Counted from the stretch's first letter, positions 9,841 to 21,727 are shown. The stretch is DNA of 64,000 bases from Leptobrachium leishanense (GCA_009667805.1 CM019067.1:243013721-243077720); one strand, 5' to 3'. The notes: generated by a model from the sequence alone, not told the origin. Translations and numbers: made by a program.

Positions 9841-10266
9841 GGCTGGGGTCAGACCAGCGCACTTTTAACGTGCGTTCTAGCGCACTTAATTACGGCCGCA
9901 CTAGCAGCAAATGACGGGCAATGACGGCCAATATACGAAATACGGTCGCAAGAAAGTCCGGCCGCGCAACGCAAGTGGAAAATGAATGCATTTTTTCGAG
10001 AACGCAGAACCTCTAGTACGGACGTACAGAGTGCGCTGCGCCCGCTAGCGGTGTGTGTGTGTGATTTGGAGACGTCAGACCCTGCTCGTGTCCGGCCAAC
10101 ATAACGTCCAGACACCCAAAGTATCCTGGTTTGGATACGTAAAAAATTACGCACGAAAATGCGCATCGTATGACCGTTGTCGCGTATTCTGTGAAAAAAT
10201 ATGTCAATGCGTTCGGACGCACTTTTTTACGTTCGCGTGTAAAAATGCTTTCGTTTGACCCTAGCC
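9841..10266 (-). mobile_element. Harbinger-type MITE, copy B
   Basis: 426 bp, in the opposite orientation to copy A. Ends GGCTGGGGTCAGACCAGC and TTGACCCTAGCC, with TAA on both sides (9838-9840, 10267-10269). The right TAA is shared with copy C. Confidence 0.85.
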
Positions 10267-10269
10267 TAA

Positions 10270-10694
10270 GGCTAGGGTCAGACGAACGCATTTTTATGTT
10301 GTCTGTGAAAAAGTGCGTTCGAACGAATGGACGTATTTTTTCACAGAATACGTGATAGTGGTCATACTATGCGCATTTTCGTCCGTGATTTTGTACGGAT
10401 CATCAATAAAACACTTTTTGTGTCTGGACGTTATGTTGGCCGGACATTAGCAGCGTCTGACGTCTCCTAATCACGCACACATGCCGCTAGCGGACGCAGC
10501 GCACTCTGTACGTCAGTACCTGCGGTTTCACGTTCTCGAAAAAATGCGTTCATTTTCCACTTGCGTTGCGCAGCCGGACTTTTGTGCGACCGTACTTCGT
10601 ATATTGGCCGTCATTGCCCGGCATCTGCTGCTAGTGCGGCCGTGATTAAGTGCGGCTGCACGCGCGTTCGCACTGCCTCAGTCTGACCCTAGCC
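10270..10694 (+). mobile_element. Harbinger-type MITE, copy C
   Basis: 425 bp, ends GGCTAGGGTCAGACG / GTCTGACCCTAGCC, TAA at 10267-10269 and 10695-10697. It lies end to end with copy B with a single TAA between them, so one copy inserted into the target duplication of the other. Confidence 0.85.
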
Positions 10695-10913
10695 TAAATG
10701 ACCTCTGTTCACAAACGGGCATAACACAAGGTGTTTTTTGTCTGGTAATCAATTTGATACATTGTACAATATTTGTACTGAGGGTGGGGTGGTGTCTGCT
10801 TCTGATTGAGATTTGAGAATTAATTTCCCTAAAACATCCTAATATGCTGCATTTAACTGGTGTTTGAAAAAAATCTAAAGCAATGTTATTTTTCACCTCG
10901 GGATTAAACATTC

Positions 10914-11850
10914 ACAGGGTTATTCAGAGAGCGGTGAAAAGCAGGAGACTAACTGGAGAAGTGAAAATTCTAGGTCAAAATAGCCAAACCAGAAAAATTC
11001 TCCCATTTATCTCACTTTCCAAATCGGCTATTTGGTCTAGATTGTTCTCTTCTCTTGCCAGTTCTCCTGGCTTTCACCTCTCTCTCAGGGTTGTTCAGAG
11101 AAAGGTGAAAACCAGGAGAATGGCAGGAAAAGAGAACGATCTGGACCAAATAGCCGATTTGGAAAGTGAGATAAGGCTAGGGTCAGACTAACGCATTTTT
11201 CGCAGCGACCGTCAAAAAGTGCGTCCAAACGCATTGCCGTATTTTTTCACGGATTGCGCGAAAACGGTCATACGATGCGCATTTTTGTGCGTGATTTTTT
11301 ACGGATCCAAACCAGGAAACTTTGGGTGTCTGGACGTTATGTTGGCCGGACATGAGCAGGGTCTGACGTCTCCAAATCACGCACACACGCCGCTAGTGGA
11401 CGCAGCGCACTCTGTACGTCCGTACTAGCGGTTCTGCGTTCTCGAAAAAATGCGTTCATTTTCCACTTGCGTTGCGCAGCCGGACTTTCGTGCGACCGTA
11501 CTTTGTATATTGCCCGTCATTTGCTGCTAGTGCGGCCGTGATTAAGTGCGCCTAAACGCACGTTAAAAATTCGCTAGTCTGACCCTAGCCTAAATAGGAG
11601 AATTTTTCTGGTTTGGCTATTTTGACCTAGAATTTTCCATTCTCCAGTCATTCTCCTGCTCTTCACCGCTCTCTGAATAGCCCTGACAGGGTTATTCAGA
11701 GAAAGGTGAAACTCAGGAGAATGACTGGAGAATGGAAAATTCTAGGTCAAAATAGCCGAACCAGAAAAATTCTCCCATTTATCTCACTTTCCAAATCGGC
11801 TTTTTGGTCTAGAAGTTTCCATTCTCCAGTCATTCTCCTGCTTATCACCG
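10914..11850. mobile_element. Three fused palindromic MITEs (short CAGGGTTATTC form), interrupted by Harbinger copy D
   Basis: Three successive starts of the terminus CAGGGTTATTCAGAG (10914; a variant with TTGTTCAGAG at about 11087; 11687), each followed by GGTGAAA..CAGGAGAATG.CTGGAGA. The intervening right ends are fused or shortened. The middle copy is split by the Harbinger MITE at 11175-11590. The third lacks a clean right end. Confidence 0.75.
11175..11590 (+). mobile_element. Harbinger-type MITE, copy D
   Basis: 416 bp, ends GGCTAGGGTCAGACTA / TCTGACCCTAGCC, TAA at 11172-11174 and 11591-11593. Inserted into the centre of a palindromic MITE. Confidence 0.85.
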
Positions 11851-12376
11851 CCAAAACATCAGTAAACTTTTTCTGCGTGTCCGAAAATGTCTCCTCTTTT
11901 CATACAGACTGCCGCCCCAAGCAGTTGTTTATGGATAGAATAAAGGAAAAGCATTTACCGTCATTTGAAATATAATTTTTTGGTTTTTACATATTTCTAT
12001 ACATCCTAGAAATCCGCCACTTCACGAGCAGGTTATGGGGACCTCCTAGGCACGATATTTGAAGGAATTTTCCAAATTTTCATTCTTATTTTTAACCCTT
12101 ATTTCATGGAAAACTCACTGTCCCTATAAAAACGTTTTTTTTTTTACTTTTTGTCCTTGTTTCCTGTCCCCCAGGGCACTACCCGGACCCCCATACACCT
12201 TTTATGGCAAATATGTAGCATATATGCCCTCTTGGAGGGCACTCCAAAAAACCGAATTTTCAGCCCCATTGACTTGCATGGGGGTTCGGGTTCGGGTTCG
12301 GTCTCGAACAAATGGGAGGTTCGGGTTCGGGCTCGAACCGAACTCGGGGAGTGTTCGGCTCATCCCTATGGGCCAC

Positions 12377-12540
12377 TGTGCTTTGGTGCATTCCTTTTTA
12401 TGGGCTTGGATATTCAGGGTTAGCCAGGTTGTTCAAATTTGCCATTAGCACCAGCTTTTAGGAGTTGCTAAAATTATGCGCGCAAAGGCCATGCGGTAAT
12501 TACCGCAATATAGATTGTAATACCATACTTGTATTTAGCG
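12377..12540 (+). mobile_element. Outer DNA transposon of the nest, right part
   Basis: Resumes the element begun at 9222. ATTAGCACCAGCTTTTAGGAG and AAAATTATGCGCGCAAA match CAGTTACCACCAGCTTTTCAA and AAAATTATGCATGCAAA in 12586-13310. The expected terminus AATAGAGCCC was not found, so the copy is 3'-truncated. Confidence 0.6.
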
Positions 12541-12585
12541 ATTCAAGTCGAGATGATTGATTAGCCAATATTTTGAAAAGAATTC

Positions 12586-13310
12586 GGGCTCTATTACATT
12601 CTTCGCGCAAATTCGTACGCGCAGCGCATTTTTTTTGCGCGCAGCGTTAAACGTTAATGTGCATAAATTACCTCAGGTATTACGATCCCAGCGCATTTTT
12701 TCCTCGGTCAAAAAATAACGCGCGTAAAAAAGACGCGCAAAAACGCGCCCGCATTAATGTTGCGCGCAGAAATCGGTGGGCAGACTGTTTTTTCACGCGA
12801 TTCAGCCAATCTGAATTAAGAACCACAATTGTCTCCCGTTCAGTTTTTGCGCCTGTCAAAATCAATCTGTGTATATATGCTGCAGCAATAATAAGAACAC
12901 GCACAACCTCTCAATTTTATCGTTTGGGTATGTGTAGAATGTGTAACTATACTGTGCTGTATTTTTTTTTCGTGCTGGTGTATTTCGTTTCGGCCAAAAC
13001 GTTCAGATTTGCAGTTACCACCAGCTTTTCAAAGATGTTAAAATTATGCATGCAAACGTAGTTCGTAAAATGTTGCGCATCGATTGTAATACCATCTGCG
13101 TACCAGCGCACGAACGCATTTGTGCTCACAATGTTAAGTAAGGGATGCACGCACGAACTTGCGTTCGCGCAGGGTCACTCACGGTAGACATTAACGCGCA
13201 TCGTATGTGCGAACGTCGTAATACAACATTCAGCACGAAGGGTTTTGCCCCTCGCGTTATTGCGTTTTTGCGCATGCGCACATTTTTGCGCAGAGAATGT
13301 AATAGAGCCC
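12586..13310 (+). mobile_element. 725-bp DNA transposon with GGGCTCTATTACATTCT termini
   Basis: Terminal inverted repeats GGGCTCTATTACATTCTTCG and GAGAATGTAATAGAGCCC, flanked by TTC on both sides (12583-12585, 13311-13313). The interior is rich in GCGC/CGCG and has no credible gene. A 3-bp duplication is compatible with Harbinger or other 3-bp families; the superfamily is undecided. Confidence 0.8.
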
Positions 13311-13405
13311 TTCATGTGCTAAAATGTATTCATAAATGTACTTTCAGGGAGGGAAACAGACAAAATCAGACTGAAACCCTCATTCAAAAATTGGATTTTC
13401 AAAAA

Positions 13406-14311
13406 CAGGGTTATCCAAAGAGATCCGAATTGCTTGAGAAAGGTAACCGAACGCTGAAAATCAGCGTTCGGTTACCTTTCCTGGCCATTCGGCTATCCAG
13501 AGAGCAGCAATTCGCCAAATCCTGGCGAATTGCCTGCACATACGGTGCCTGTTCGGTCCCTGTTCGAGGGCAGTGAAATCCCCATAGAGAAGCACTGCTT
13601 CGGCTATTCAGAGAACACAAACCAGCAGTGAAAGGTTCCCCTAATGCCCTGCCATTCGGTGGTTTCATTCGGCAAATTTATTCAGGAGAATCCATAGGCT
13701 TCAATGTTAAAAATATTCCTGTTTTAATTCAATATCTAATAAACCGTTCATTATAAAATTCTGCAGCAAAAAGTCTCTTTATTTATAGATTTTTTAGGAT
13801 AGTTTAAGCATTTTCTGATTTTTTTTTTTTTTATTAAAAGTCCGATTTTTTTTTTTTTTTTTTTTAGTTTACTTATTTTTTTTGTACAGCCCTCTTTATT
13901 ATCATTCCCTGGACCTCCTGTGAAAATTTCAGACATTTTCGCTCAGTAGTTTCTTTGCAAACAGCGTTTCTTTTTCCCAGATTCATACAAATGGTTTTTC
14001 TAATTTATTCACTGCCTCCTCTACGTCACAGCTGCTTCGGCTCTGTGTGATTCGGCTCCTTTTCGGCTCCTGTTCGTCTTTTTCAAAGGTTAATCCAGAT
14101 GTTTTTGCTTGTTTTCAGCGTGCATTCGGTTAGTGTTCGGTTAGTGTTCGGTGGGTTTACGGCAGCTTTTCCCTGCAATTCGGGGACCCTGTGGTGCTTG
14201 CTGAATACACCGCAGGGTCACCGAAATGCAATCGGCAAAAGGAACCGAATTGAAGAGAACGAAAAGTCACCGAACGTGCGGTGACTTTTCGAATCTCTTT
14301 GGATAACCCTG
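13406..14311. mobile_element. CAGGGTTATTC-type DNA transposon, long form, copy 1
   Basis: 906 bp. Left end CAGGGTTATCCAAAGAGATC, right end CTCTTTGGATAACCCTG, flanked by AAA on both sides. Near each end is a hairpin: AGGTAACCGAACGCTGA with its complement at 13440-13480, and AAAAGTCACCGAACG with its complement at 14260-14290. A close copy is 46422-47347. No transposase is present. Confidence 0.85.
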
Positions 14312-14323
14312 AAAGACACTGGG

Positions 14324-14447
14324 CAGTATTACAATATCGGTGCTAACTTAACCAGAGCTGTTGTAAACTGAAAACCTCCATAGGCTATAATGGCTCTGGG
14401 AAGTTTACAACAGCTCTGGTTAAGTTAGCACCAACTTTGTAATACTG
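14324..14447. mobile_element. 124-bp palindromic MITE
   Basis: The arms starting CAGTATTACAAT...GTGCTAACTTAACCAGAGC are near-perfect reverse complements around a 30-bp centre containing CCTCCATAGGCTATAATGGC. The left half of a second copy ends the window (63933-64000). Confidence 0.85.
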
Positions 14448-15004
14448 AACTGTTTTCCAAAAAACTGATTTTTGGTTGTGTTAGAATTTTTTTAATTGAA
14501 TCAGTCGATCAAAGAAAAAAATCGCGCCCATAGTATTTTTTTGTGGCCAACCAAGTTACTTTCTTGTCTACCTAGGATCATTGTTCCTTTTCATGTTTTA
14601 CTTCACTTTTAAGGTGCTTTGAATAAAATATTGAGTAAAAAAACAGTCTTTTTGTGTTATATTGACATGCAAGTGATATGTTTCCTTTATTGAAGATTTT
14701 ATTTTGGAAATTATAGTTGTTATAGTGGTCTATTATTTCTAGTATGCTTGCTTTATTTTCAGAACCTTTGAAATATAATATCCGTGGTATTCTTTCTATG
14801 GCAGCTGTGAACTCTCTGGAATAATTTTGGTTCTATGTTCATCACTTAAGAAGTGAGATTTCCGGTCGTTCACACATTATTTTCTTTTGAATTTCATCTT
14901 AAGCATTCATATTTCAAATAAACTTTTATAGATTTTCCTCCTGCAATTTAAAAATTCATCTTTTCATGTGAAGCCTATTAGCCACTTAATGTGACCCATT
15001 CTTG
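14448..15004. other. Gene-free AT-rich stretch
   Basis: No feature recognised over about 550 bp. It ends in the target duplication GTCCTTAC of the hAT element. Confidence 0.5.
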
Positions 15005-15467
15005 GTCCTTACTAGGGACGAGCTGTTCGGTTCGATCGGTTCGGAGTTTGCATCGAACATACCCGAACGACGAACATTTCCGCCTGTTCGCCGAGTGTTC
15101 GCACCCAATACACCACAATGGACCACAATGCACTTTTCCACTGGCCTGAAGCTTGTAATTGGCTACAGCCTTGCACCTGACCACAGGTCAGGTGCAAGAC
15201 CAGTTCAACACTATGCCAATCACGGCTCAGAGTCTTGATTGGGCAAATTTTGCCCAATCATGGGCTCACAGAGCTAAGTCCCGCAGCACACTATATAAGG
15301 CTTCACACAGCGCTCCTGCACGTGTTTGAGAGGAGATTTCAGAGGAGATTGTTGTTGTGTTAGTGTGTGTTTTTACTGCCAGTCTGCCACCAGCTACCGG
15401 GGGGGGGGGGGATCTCATCTGTTGTAATCTTTGTGTTCTCACTCCCAGCAACGATTTTGGGGGCTCA

Positions 15468-16062
15468 CTAATTTCTACAAAATATTTGGGAATTGAGGTG
15501 ATCTGTGTCTTGTCACAGCCAGTGCCACGCAGTATTTTGGGTGTCAGTAATTTCTACAAAATATTTTTGAATTAAGGTAATCTGTGTCTTGTCGCAGCCA
15601 GTGCCACGCAGTATTTTGGGCATCAGTAATTTCTACAAAATATTTGTGAATTGAGGTGATCTGTGTCTTGTCACAGCCAGTGCCACGCAGTATTTTGGGC
15701 GTCAGTAATTTCTACAAAATATCTGGGAATTGAGGTGATCTGTGTCTTGTTACAGCCGGTGCCACGCAGTATTTTGGGCGTCAGTAATTTCTACAAAATA
15801 TTTGGGAATTGAGGTGATCTGTGTCTTGTCACAGCCAGTGCCACGCAGTATTTTGGGCGTCAGTAATTTCTAGAAAATATCTGGGAATTGAGGTGATCTG
15901 TGTCTTGTCACAGCCAGTGCCACGCAGTATTTTGGACGTCAGTAATTTCTGCAAAATATTTGGGAATTGAGGTGATCTGTGTCTTGTCACAGCCAGTGCC
16001 ACGCAGTATTTTGGACGTTACTAATTTCTACAAAATATTTGGAAATTGAGGTGATCTGTGTC
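15468..16062. repeat. 79-bp tandem repeat, about 7.5 copies
   Basis: GTAATTTCTACAAAATAT recurs at 15547, 15626 and 15705, exactly 79 bp apart, and continues to about 16030. Units share CTGTGTCTTGTCACAGCC and CCACGCAGTATTTTGGGC. Confidence 0.92.
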
Positions 16063-16400
16063 TTGTCACTGCCACCCATCAGGGGGTCTCACTAATTTAT
16101 AGTAGGTTTCTGAGACTTGTAATCTGTGTCTTCTCACTGTCAGCTATCAGGGGGTCCCACATACTTGTAGCAGATTTCTGCGAATTGTAATCTGTGTCTT
16201 GTCACTGTTGCCAGCTATCAGGGGGTTTTACTGACTTGTAGCAGATTTCTGCGAATTGTAATTTGTGTCTTGTCACTGCCACCCATCAGGGGGTCTCACT
16301 GATTTATAGGAGGTTTCTGGGAATTGTAATCTGTGTCTTGTCACTGGCTGCCAGCTATCAGAGTGTCTCACTGAGTTATATAAGAGTTCTGGAAATCTTT
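16063..16400. repeat. Diverged ~80-90 bp repeats before the transposase gene
   Basis: Four degenerate units built around AATCTGTGTCTT.TCACTG and CAGCTATCAGGGGGT. They look like an older outgrowth of the adjacent 79-bp array. Confidence 0.75.
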
Positions 16401-16460
16401 AATCTTTATACCAGAGTTGAACCAGAGTTCTGTATATATTTAATCTATATATCACTCACT

Positions 16461-19400
16461 ATGTCAGAAAGACCAAAAAGGACAGGCAGACGCTCCCAGT
16501 CACAGATAAGAGGGCAAGCAGCCTCTGTGTCGGGAGGCTGTGCCTCTGGTCGTGGTGGACGTGGTGCATCCTCTGCAGGGGCACGCTTGTCCTTTCTAAC
16601 TGGTGCTGGCTGTCTTAAGCAGCAGCAACATACAGAGGATTTGGTGGATTGGCTAACCAGGCCATCCTCATCCTCCGAGTCCTCTGCCAGCCAGGCTTCT
16701 AGTGGGTTACAGTATACCTCAGCTGCCAAAGCATCTAATGCAGACTCCATGTCCACAGCTACTCCTGCCGTAGCCTCGCTATCACACACGGAGGAGTCAG
16801 CTGAATTGTTTGACTACAATGACAGTGACATGCTGCTTGAGGATGCGCAGCAAGTACAGTGCTCTGATTCAATCTCTGAGGTTGAGGAAGGGAGTATAAT
16901 CAACCTAGAGGAAGGGGGTGCCAGTGATGATGACACACAAATAACTGGCACTCATGTTGCCCCAGCAGCTGCAGCATACTGCCAAGTTGGCTCCAGTGAT
17001 GAGGAGATAGGGGGTGATGACGATGATGAGGTCACTGACTCCACCTGGGTTCCTGATCAAACAGAGGAATCAAGTGAGGAGGGGGAGGAGGAGGAGGAGG
17101 AGGCACAGCAAACACAAGGCACAACATCCTCTGTGACCAACTGTAGCACTAGCCAGTCCAAGGCATCACATGTCAGAGCTGCTCAGGTGCAGAGCGCTGT
17201 TGTCTCAAAGCACACATGCAGGAACTCTGCTGTCTGGGAGTTCTTTAAGAAATGTGCAGCAGAGCGCACCGTTGCTATTTGTAATCTATGTCAGATGAGG
17301 CTCAAGCGTGGGAAAGACACCGGATGCTTGGGTACCACGTGCTTGAGGCGACATATGAACACCTGCCACACATCCCGTTGGCGCAAAACTTTGCGTAGGT
17401 CCTCCTCCTCCTCATCTGTCTCTACCCCCACTGTATGTCCTGCCATGTCATTGCCTACAACCTCCACTGACAGGGATGATGCTACAGTAATGGATGTACC
17501 AGGTCCTTCCTCACAATGTTACATCATCCCTTCAGCTGAAGATTTACGCAGTCAGATTACATTGCCGCAGCTGCTGCAGCGTAAGAAAAAATATAGTCCC
17601 AACCATCCCCAAGCACAGCATCTAGATGCCAGTTTAGCAAAATTACTCGCATTGCAGCTGCTGCCTTTCCAGCTGGTGGACTCTGCTCCCTTCTGTGAAT
17701 TTGCTGAATGTGCTATACCACAGTGGCAGGTTCCAAAACGCCATTACTTTTCACGCAAGGCCATTCCAGCACTATACCAGCATGTGGAAGACAATGTTAT
17801 CGAGTCACTGGGAAAGGCAGTCAGAAGCAAGGTGCATGTGACTTTAGACACGTGGTCCAGCAAGCACGGACAGGGTCGTTACATTTCCTTCACGGCACAC
17901 TGGGTAACTCTGATTGCAGCTGGAGCGATCCAAGACGGGGCTCTGTCCTGGAGTTTGTTCATCCACCATGCCTCCAGAAAGCTGCTTGTATGAGGTCTGT
18001 CTGTTCCACCACCCCCTCTCCCTCTTCCTCCTCCTCCTCCTTCTCTGTCTCTGGCGAAGTGGCAGTTAATCCGACGCGTGGCAGGGGCTACGCAATGGCT
18101 CAAGCAAAAAGATGCCATACTGTGCTTGAGCTGGTTTGTTTAGGGGACAGGAGATTCTGTCAGCTCTGCAGGGGCAGGTGCAGAGATGGTTAACACCATG
18201 CCAGCTTCAGCTGGGAATGGTCGTCTGTGGTAATGGCAGCAACCTTCTCTCCGCCCTACGCCAGGGTAAGTTGATGCATGTACCATGCCTAGCACACGTC
18301 CTAAAACTGGTGGTACAGCGTTTCCTAACCAGGTACCCAGGGCTGGCAGAGCTTCTCAGCCAGGCCAGGAAAGTCTGCAGCCACTTCAGACGGTCATTCC
18401 CAGCAAGCGTTCGCCTGGCAGAAATTCAAAGAGGATTCAACCTTCCCACAAACCGTCTGATCTGTGACATGCCCACCAGGTGGAACTTGACATTAGCAAT
18501 GCTGCAGCGTCTGCACAAGCAGCAGAGGGCCATCAACGAGTACCTGTGTGAGTATGGCACAAGGACAGATTCAGGTCAACTTGTTTCCCCCCCCGCAGTG
18601 GCTGATGATCAAGGATGCATGCACTGTACTGTCACTATTTGAGGAGGCAACGAGGATGGTGAGCAGGGACAGTGCATGCATCAGTGACACAATTCCTTTA
18701 TTGTTCCTGCTGGAGCACACTCTGCGGGAAATTATAGATGTGGCTCTAGAGGCAGAGCAGCGGGAGGAAGAGGAGGCCTTCCCTAGCTCTGAAGGCCCCA
18801 GTCTTTCCGCAGACAGCATTCCAGCGGGTCCTCCTCAGATCAGACAGGAGGAGGATGAGGAGGAGGAATATTTGAGTAGTGGGGGCATTGAAGGTGGGGA
18901 TTCCTCAAGGGAGGGTTTTGTGTGCCCAGAAACACAAGGACTGGTACGTGGCTGGGAGGAGGAAGTGCACGATGGGGTCATCTTCCTCATTGAGCAGGAA
19001 GACTCGGAAGCTAATGCCACCTCCAACCTACGCTGCATGGGCTCCCTTATTATGCAAAGCCTGCTAAAGGACCCCAGGATTCGTGCTATCAAGGAGAGGG
19101 ATCATTACTGGTTGGCAACCCTTCTTGATCCACGATACAAGGGTAAAGTTGCAGTGCTCATCCTGCCCGCACAGAGGGAGCACAGGATGAAAAAACTTGA
19201 AGGCGCTCTAAAGCGACACTTGTGTAACACCTTTCCAGGCACTGGTAGGTTACCAAGTGATGACACAGGTGCTTTTGAGGCTGCGGATGATCAGAGGAAT
19301 AGTGGTGAAGGCCGGGGCCGCTTGACTGATGCTTTTTTAAATTTTTTTAGTCCACGACGCCCAGGGACGTCAAATGTAGGCACCCATTGCCAGCGTATTC

Positions 19401-19705
19401 ACCATATGGTGCAGGACTACCTAGGGGCAAGGGCAGACCTGGATAACTTTCCAGCAGATGATGCACTGGCTTACTGGGTGTTGAGATTGGATCACTGGCC
19501 AGAATTTAGCCAATATGCTATGCAGCTACTAGGTTGCCCTTCATCTAGCGTGCTTTCTGAAAGGACGTTCAGTGCCGCTGGAGGTTTTGTCACAGAAAAA
19601 AGAGTGCGTCTGTCCACCGACTCTGTAGACCGGCTGACATTTATAAAAATGAATCAGTCCTGGATCAGCAGCTATCAATCCCCTGATGCTGACGTAACGG
19701 ATTAG
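16461..19705 (+). pseudogene. hAT transposase with N-terminal BED zinc finger, frameshifted
   Basis: ATG at 16461 opens a frame reading MSERPKRTGRR. It continues through an acidic Ser/Glu-rich region (about residues 100-215) to a BED-type finger near residues 254-305: W/F pair in VWEFF, CNLCQ, then LRRHMNTCH. The RNase H-like core starts around VTLDTWSSKHG. The frame stops at 17993. The body continues in another frame from about 18136 (CNGSNLLSAL..., LAHVLKLVV, DMPTRWNLTL). It continues in a third frame after the 8-C run at 18587-18594 to the stop at 19705, and ends with the dimerisation block SSVLSERTFSAAGGFVTEKR. At least two frameshifts make this copy inactive as assembled. One lies in a homopolymer and could be a sequencing error. 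An intron near 17990-18150 is not excluded. Confidence 0.9.
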
Positions 19706-19750
19706 ATCGGGGATGTCTTCTGCATTCACAAAACCTCCACCACTGAACTC

Positions 19751-20960
19751 TTCCACAATACCACAAAAGGGTTACGGTGTGAAGGCACTTGCTGCCATGA
19801 AAGGCACAATATTTGGCAGCACTGACGCCTGTGCCACATTTATATCATTTTAATTTTTTGAACCGCAGGGTCCAACCCTGCACTCTTCCACAATACCACA
19901 AAAGGGTTACGGGCTGAAGGCACTTACTGCCATGAAAGGCACAATATTTGTCTGCACTGACGCCTGTGCCACATTTATATCATTTTAATTTTTTGAACCG
20001 CAGGGTCCAACGCTGCACTCTTCCACAATACCACAAAAGGGTTACGGTGTGAAGGCACTTACTGCCATGAAAGGCACAATATTTGTCTGCACTGACGCCT
20101 GTGCCACATTTATATTATTTTAATTTTTTGAACCGCAGGGTCCACCCCTGCACTCTTCCACAATACCACAAAAGGGTTACAGTGTGAAGGCACTTGCTGC
20201 CATGAAAGGCACAATATTTGGCTGCACTGACGCCTGTGCCACATTTATATTATTTAAATTTTTTGAACCGCAGGGTCCAACCCTGCACTCTTCCACAATA
20301 CCGCAGAGGGGTTACTGTATGATGGCACTTGCTGGCCTGGCACCAAAAGCACAAAATCTGGGTGCACTGACGCCTTTACCAGATTCATATTTTTTTAATA
20401 TAGGACCGCATGGTCCACCCCTGCACTCTTCCACAATATTCCACAATACTACAGAGGGGTTACTGTATGAATGCACTTGCTGGCCTGGCACCAAAAGCAC
20501 AATAACTGGGTGCACTGACGCCTTTACCAGATTCATATCTTTTCAATATAGGACCGCATGGTCCGCCCCTGCACTCTTCCACAATACCACAGAGGGGTTA
20601 CTGTATGATGGCACTTGCTGGCCTGGCACCAAAAGCACAATATCTGGGTGCACTGACGCCTTTACCAGATTCATATCTTTTTAATATAGGACCGCATGGT
20701 CCACCCCTGCACTCTTCTACAATACTACAGAGGGGTTACTGTATGAATGCACTTGCTGACCTGGCACCAAAAGCACAATATCTGGGTGCACTGACGCCTT
20801 TACCAGATTCATATCTTTTTAATATAGGACCGCATGGTCCACCCCTGCACTCTTCTACAATACTACAGAGGGGTTACTGTATGAATGCACTTGCTGGCCT
20901 GGCACCAAAAGCACAATATTTGGATGCCCTGCCACTGACACCTGTACCAGATTCATATCC
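19751..20960. repeat. 135-bp tandem repeat after the transposase gene, about nine copies
   Basis: TTCCACAATA recurs at 19751, 19886, 20021, 20156 and 20291, each 135 bp apart. From 20291 a diverged subfamily (GAGGGGTTACTGTATGA, GGACCGCATGGTCC) goes on to about 20960. Reading frames here are repeat artefacts. Confidence 0.92.
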
Positions 20961-21592
20961 TCAGAGGGGTTACTGTGTGACGGCACTGTTGCCGATGCTA
21001 AAGGCCCAATTTTAATCACCTATTGTTACTTTCATCCAAACCCTGCACCATAATTTATCCCAAAAAAATCCCTAAACTTTTTCTGCGCATCCTAAAATGT
21101 CTTTTCATACAGGCTGCCGCCCCAAGCAGTTGTTTATGAATAGATTAAAGGAAAAGCATTTGCCGTCATTTTAAACGTCATTTTTTTGTTTTTAAATGTT
21201 TCTATACATCCTAGAAATCCACCACTTCACGGGCAGGTTATGGGGACCTCCTAGGCACGATATTTGAAGGAATTTTTCGTTTTTATCTTTAACCCTTATT
21301 TCATGGAAAACTCACTGTCCCTTTAAAAACGTTTTTTTTTAAACTTTTTGTCCTTGTTTCCTGTCCTCCAGGGCACTACCCGGACCCCCATACACCTTTT
21401 ATGGCAAATATCTAGCATATATGCCCTCTTGGAGGGCACTCTAAGAATCGAATTTTGAGTCCCATTGACTTGTATTGAGTTCGAGTTCGAATTAGAACAT
21501 TTGGAAAGTTCGAGTTCGAATTCGAACATTTGGAAAGTTCGAGTTCGAATGCGAACCGAACTCGGGGTGTTCGGCTCATCCCTAGTCCTTAC

Positions 21593-21727
21593 CACTATTG
21601 CCATACTAGCTACTGGTGTATTTTGGCCTAGGCCAACAAGGCCTAGGCCTAGGGCGGCACTCTCCAGGGGGCGGCGGCCCGCCGGGTGGCCCCACCCCTA
21701 AAAAAAATAAAAAAAAATATATATATA
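21593..21727. other. Short GC-rich segment and A/T tract, target of the LTR element
   Basis: GGCCTAGGCCTAGGGCGGCA resembles text at 30690 near a hAT-like right end, so it may be a hAT remnant. It runs into an A-rich and (AT)n tract where the LTR retrotransposon inserted. Confidence 0.4.

Larger units (their letters stand above)
9575..12368 (+). mobile_element. Non-autonomous hAT element, partner of the 15.0-21.6 kb copy
   Basis: Ends TAGGGATGAGCTGTTCGG and CGGCTCATCCCTA match both termini of the hAT at 15013-21584. It is flanked by a perfect 8-bp duplication TGGGCCAC (9567-9574, 12369-12376). The last 500 bp (from about 11862) follow the right end of the large hAT closely, including CCGCCCCAAGCAGTTGTTTA and GGGGACCTCCTAGGCACGA. 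Transposase and satellite regions are missing. The interior holds two back-to-back Harbinger MITEs and a cluster of palindromic MITEs. Confidence 0.9.
15013..21584 (+). mobile_element. 6.57 kb hAT transposon (transposase-bearing copy)
   Basis: Termini TAGGGACGAGCTGTTCGG and CCGAACACCCCGAGTTCGG (as reverse complement after TAGGGATGAG), flanked by a perfect 8-bp duplication GTCCTTAC (15005-15012, 21585-21592). It contains a BED-finger hAT transposase gene at 16461-19705, now frameshifted, with long tandem arrays on each side: 79-bp units upstream and 135-bp units downstream. Subterminal repeats are common transposase-binding platforms in hAT elements, though these arrays are unusually long. The perfect target duplication suggests moderate age. 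Confidence 0.95.

Noticed and set aside
12657..13576. Arg- and Cys-rich open frames of 134 and 143 codons
   Set aside because: They fall within non-autonomous DNA transposons and run across an element boundary.
18136..18193. Overlapping frames near 18.1 kb as two separate genes
   Set aside because: Together they match one hAT transposase read through frame changes.
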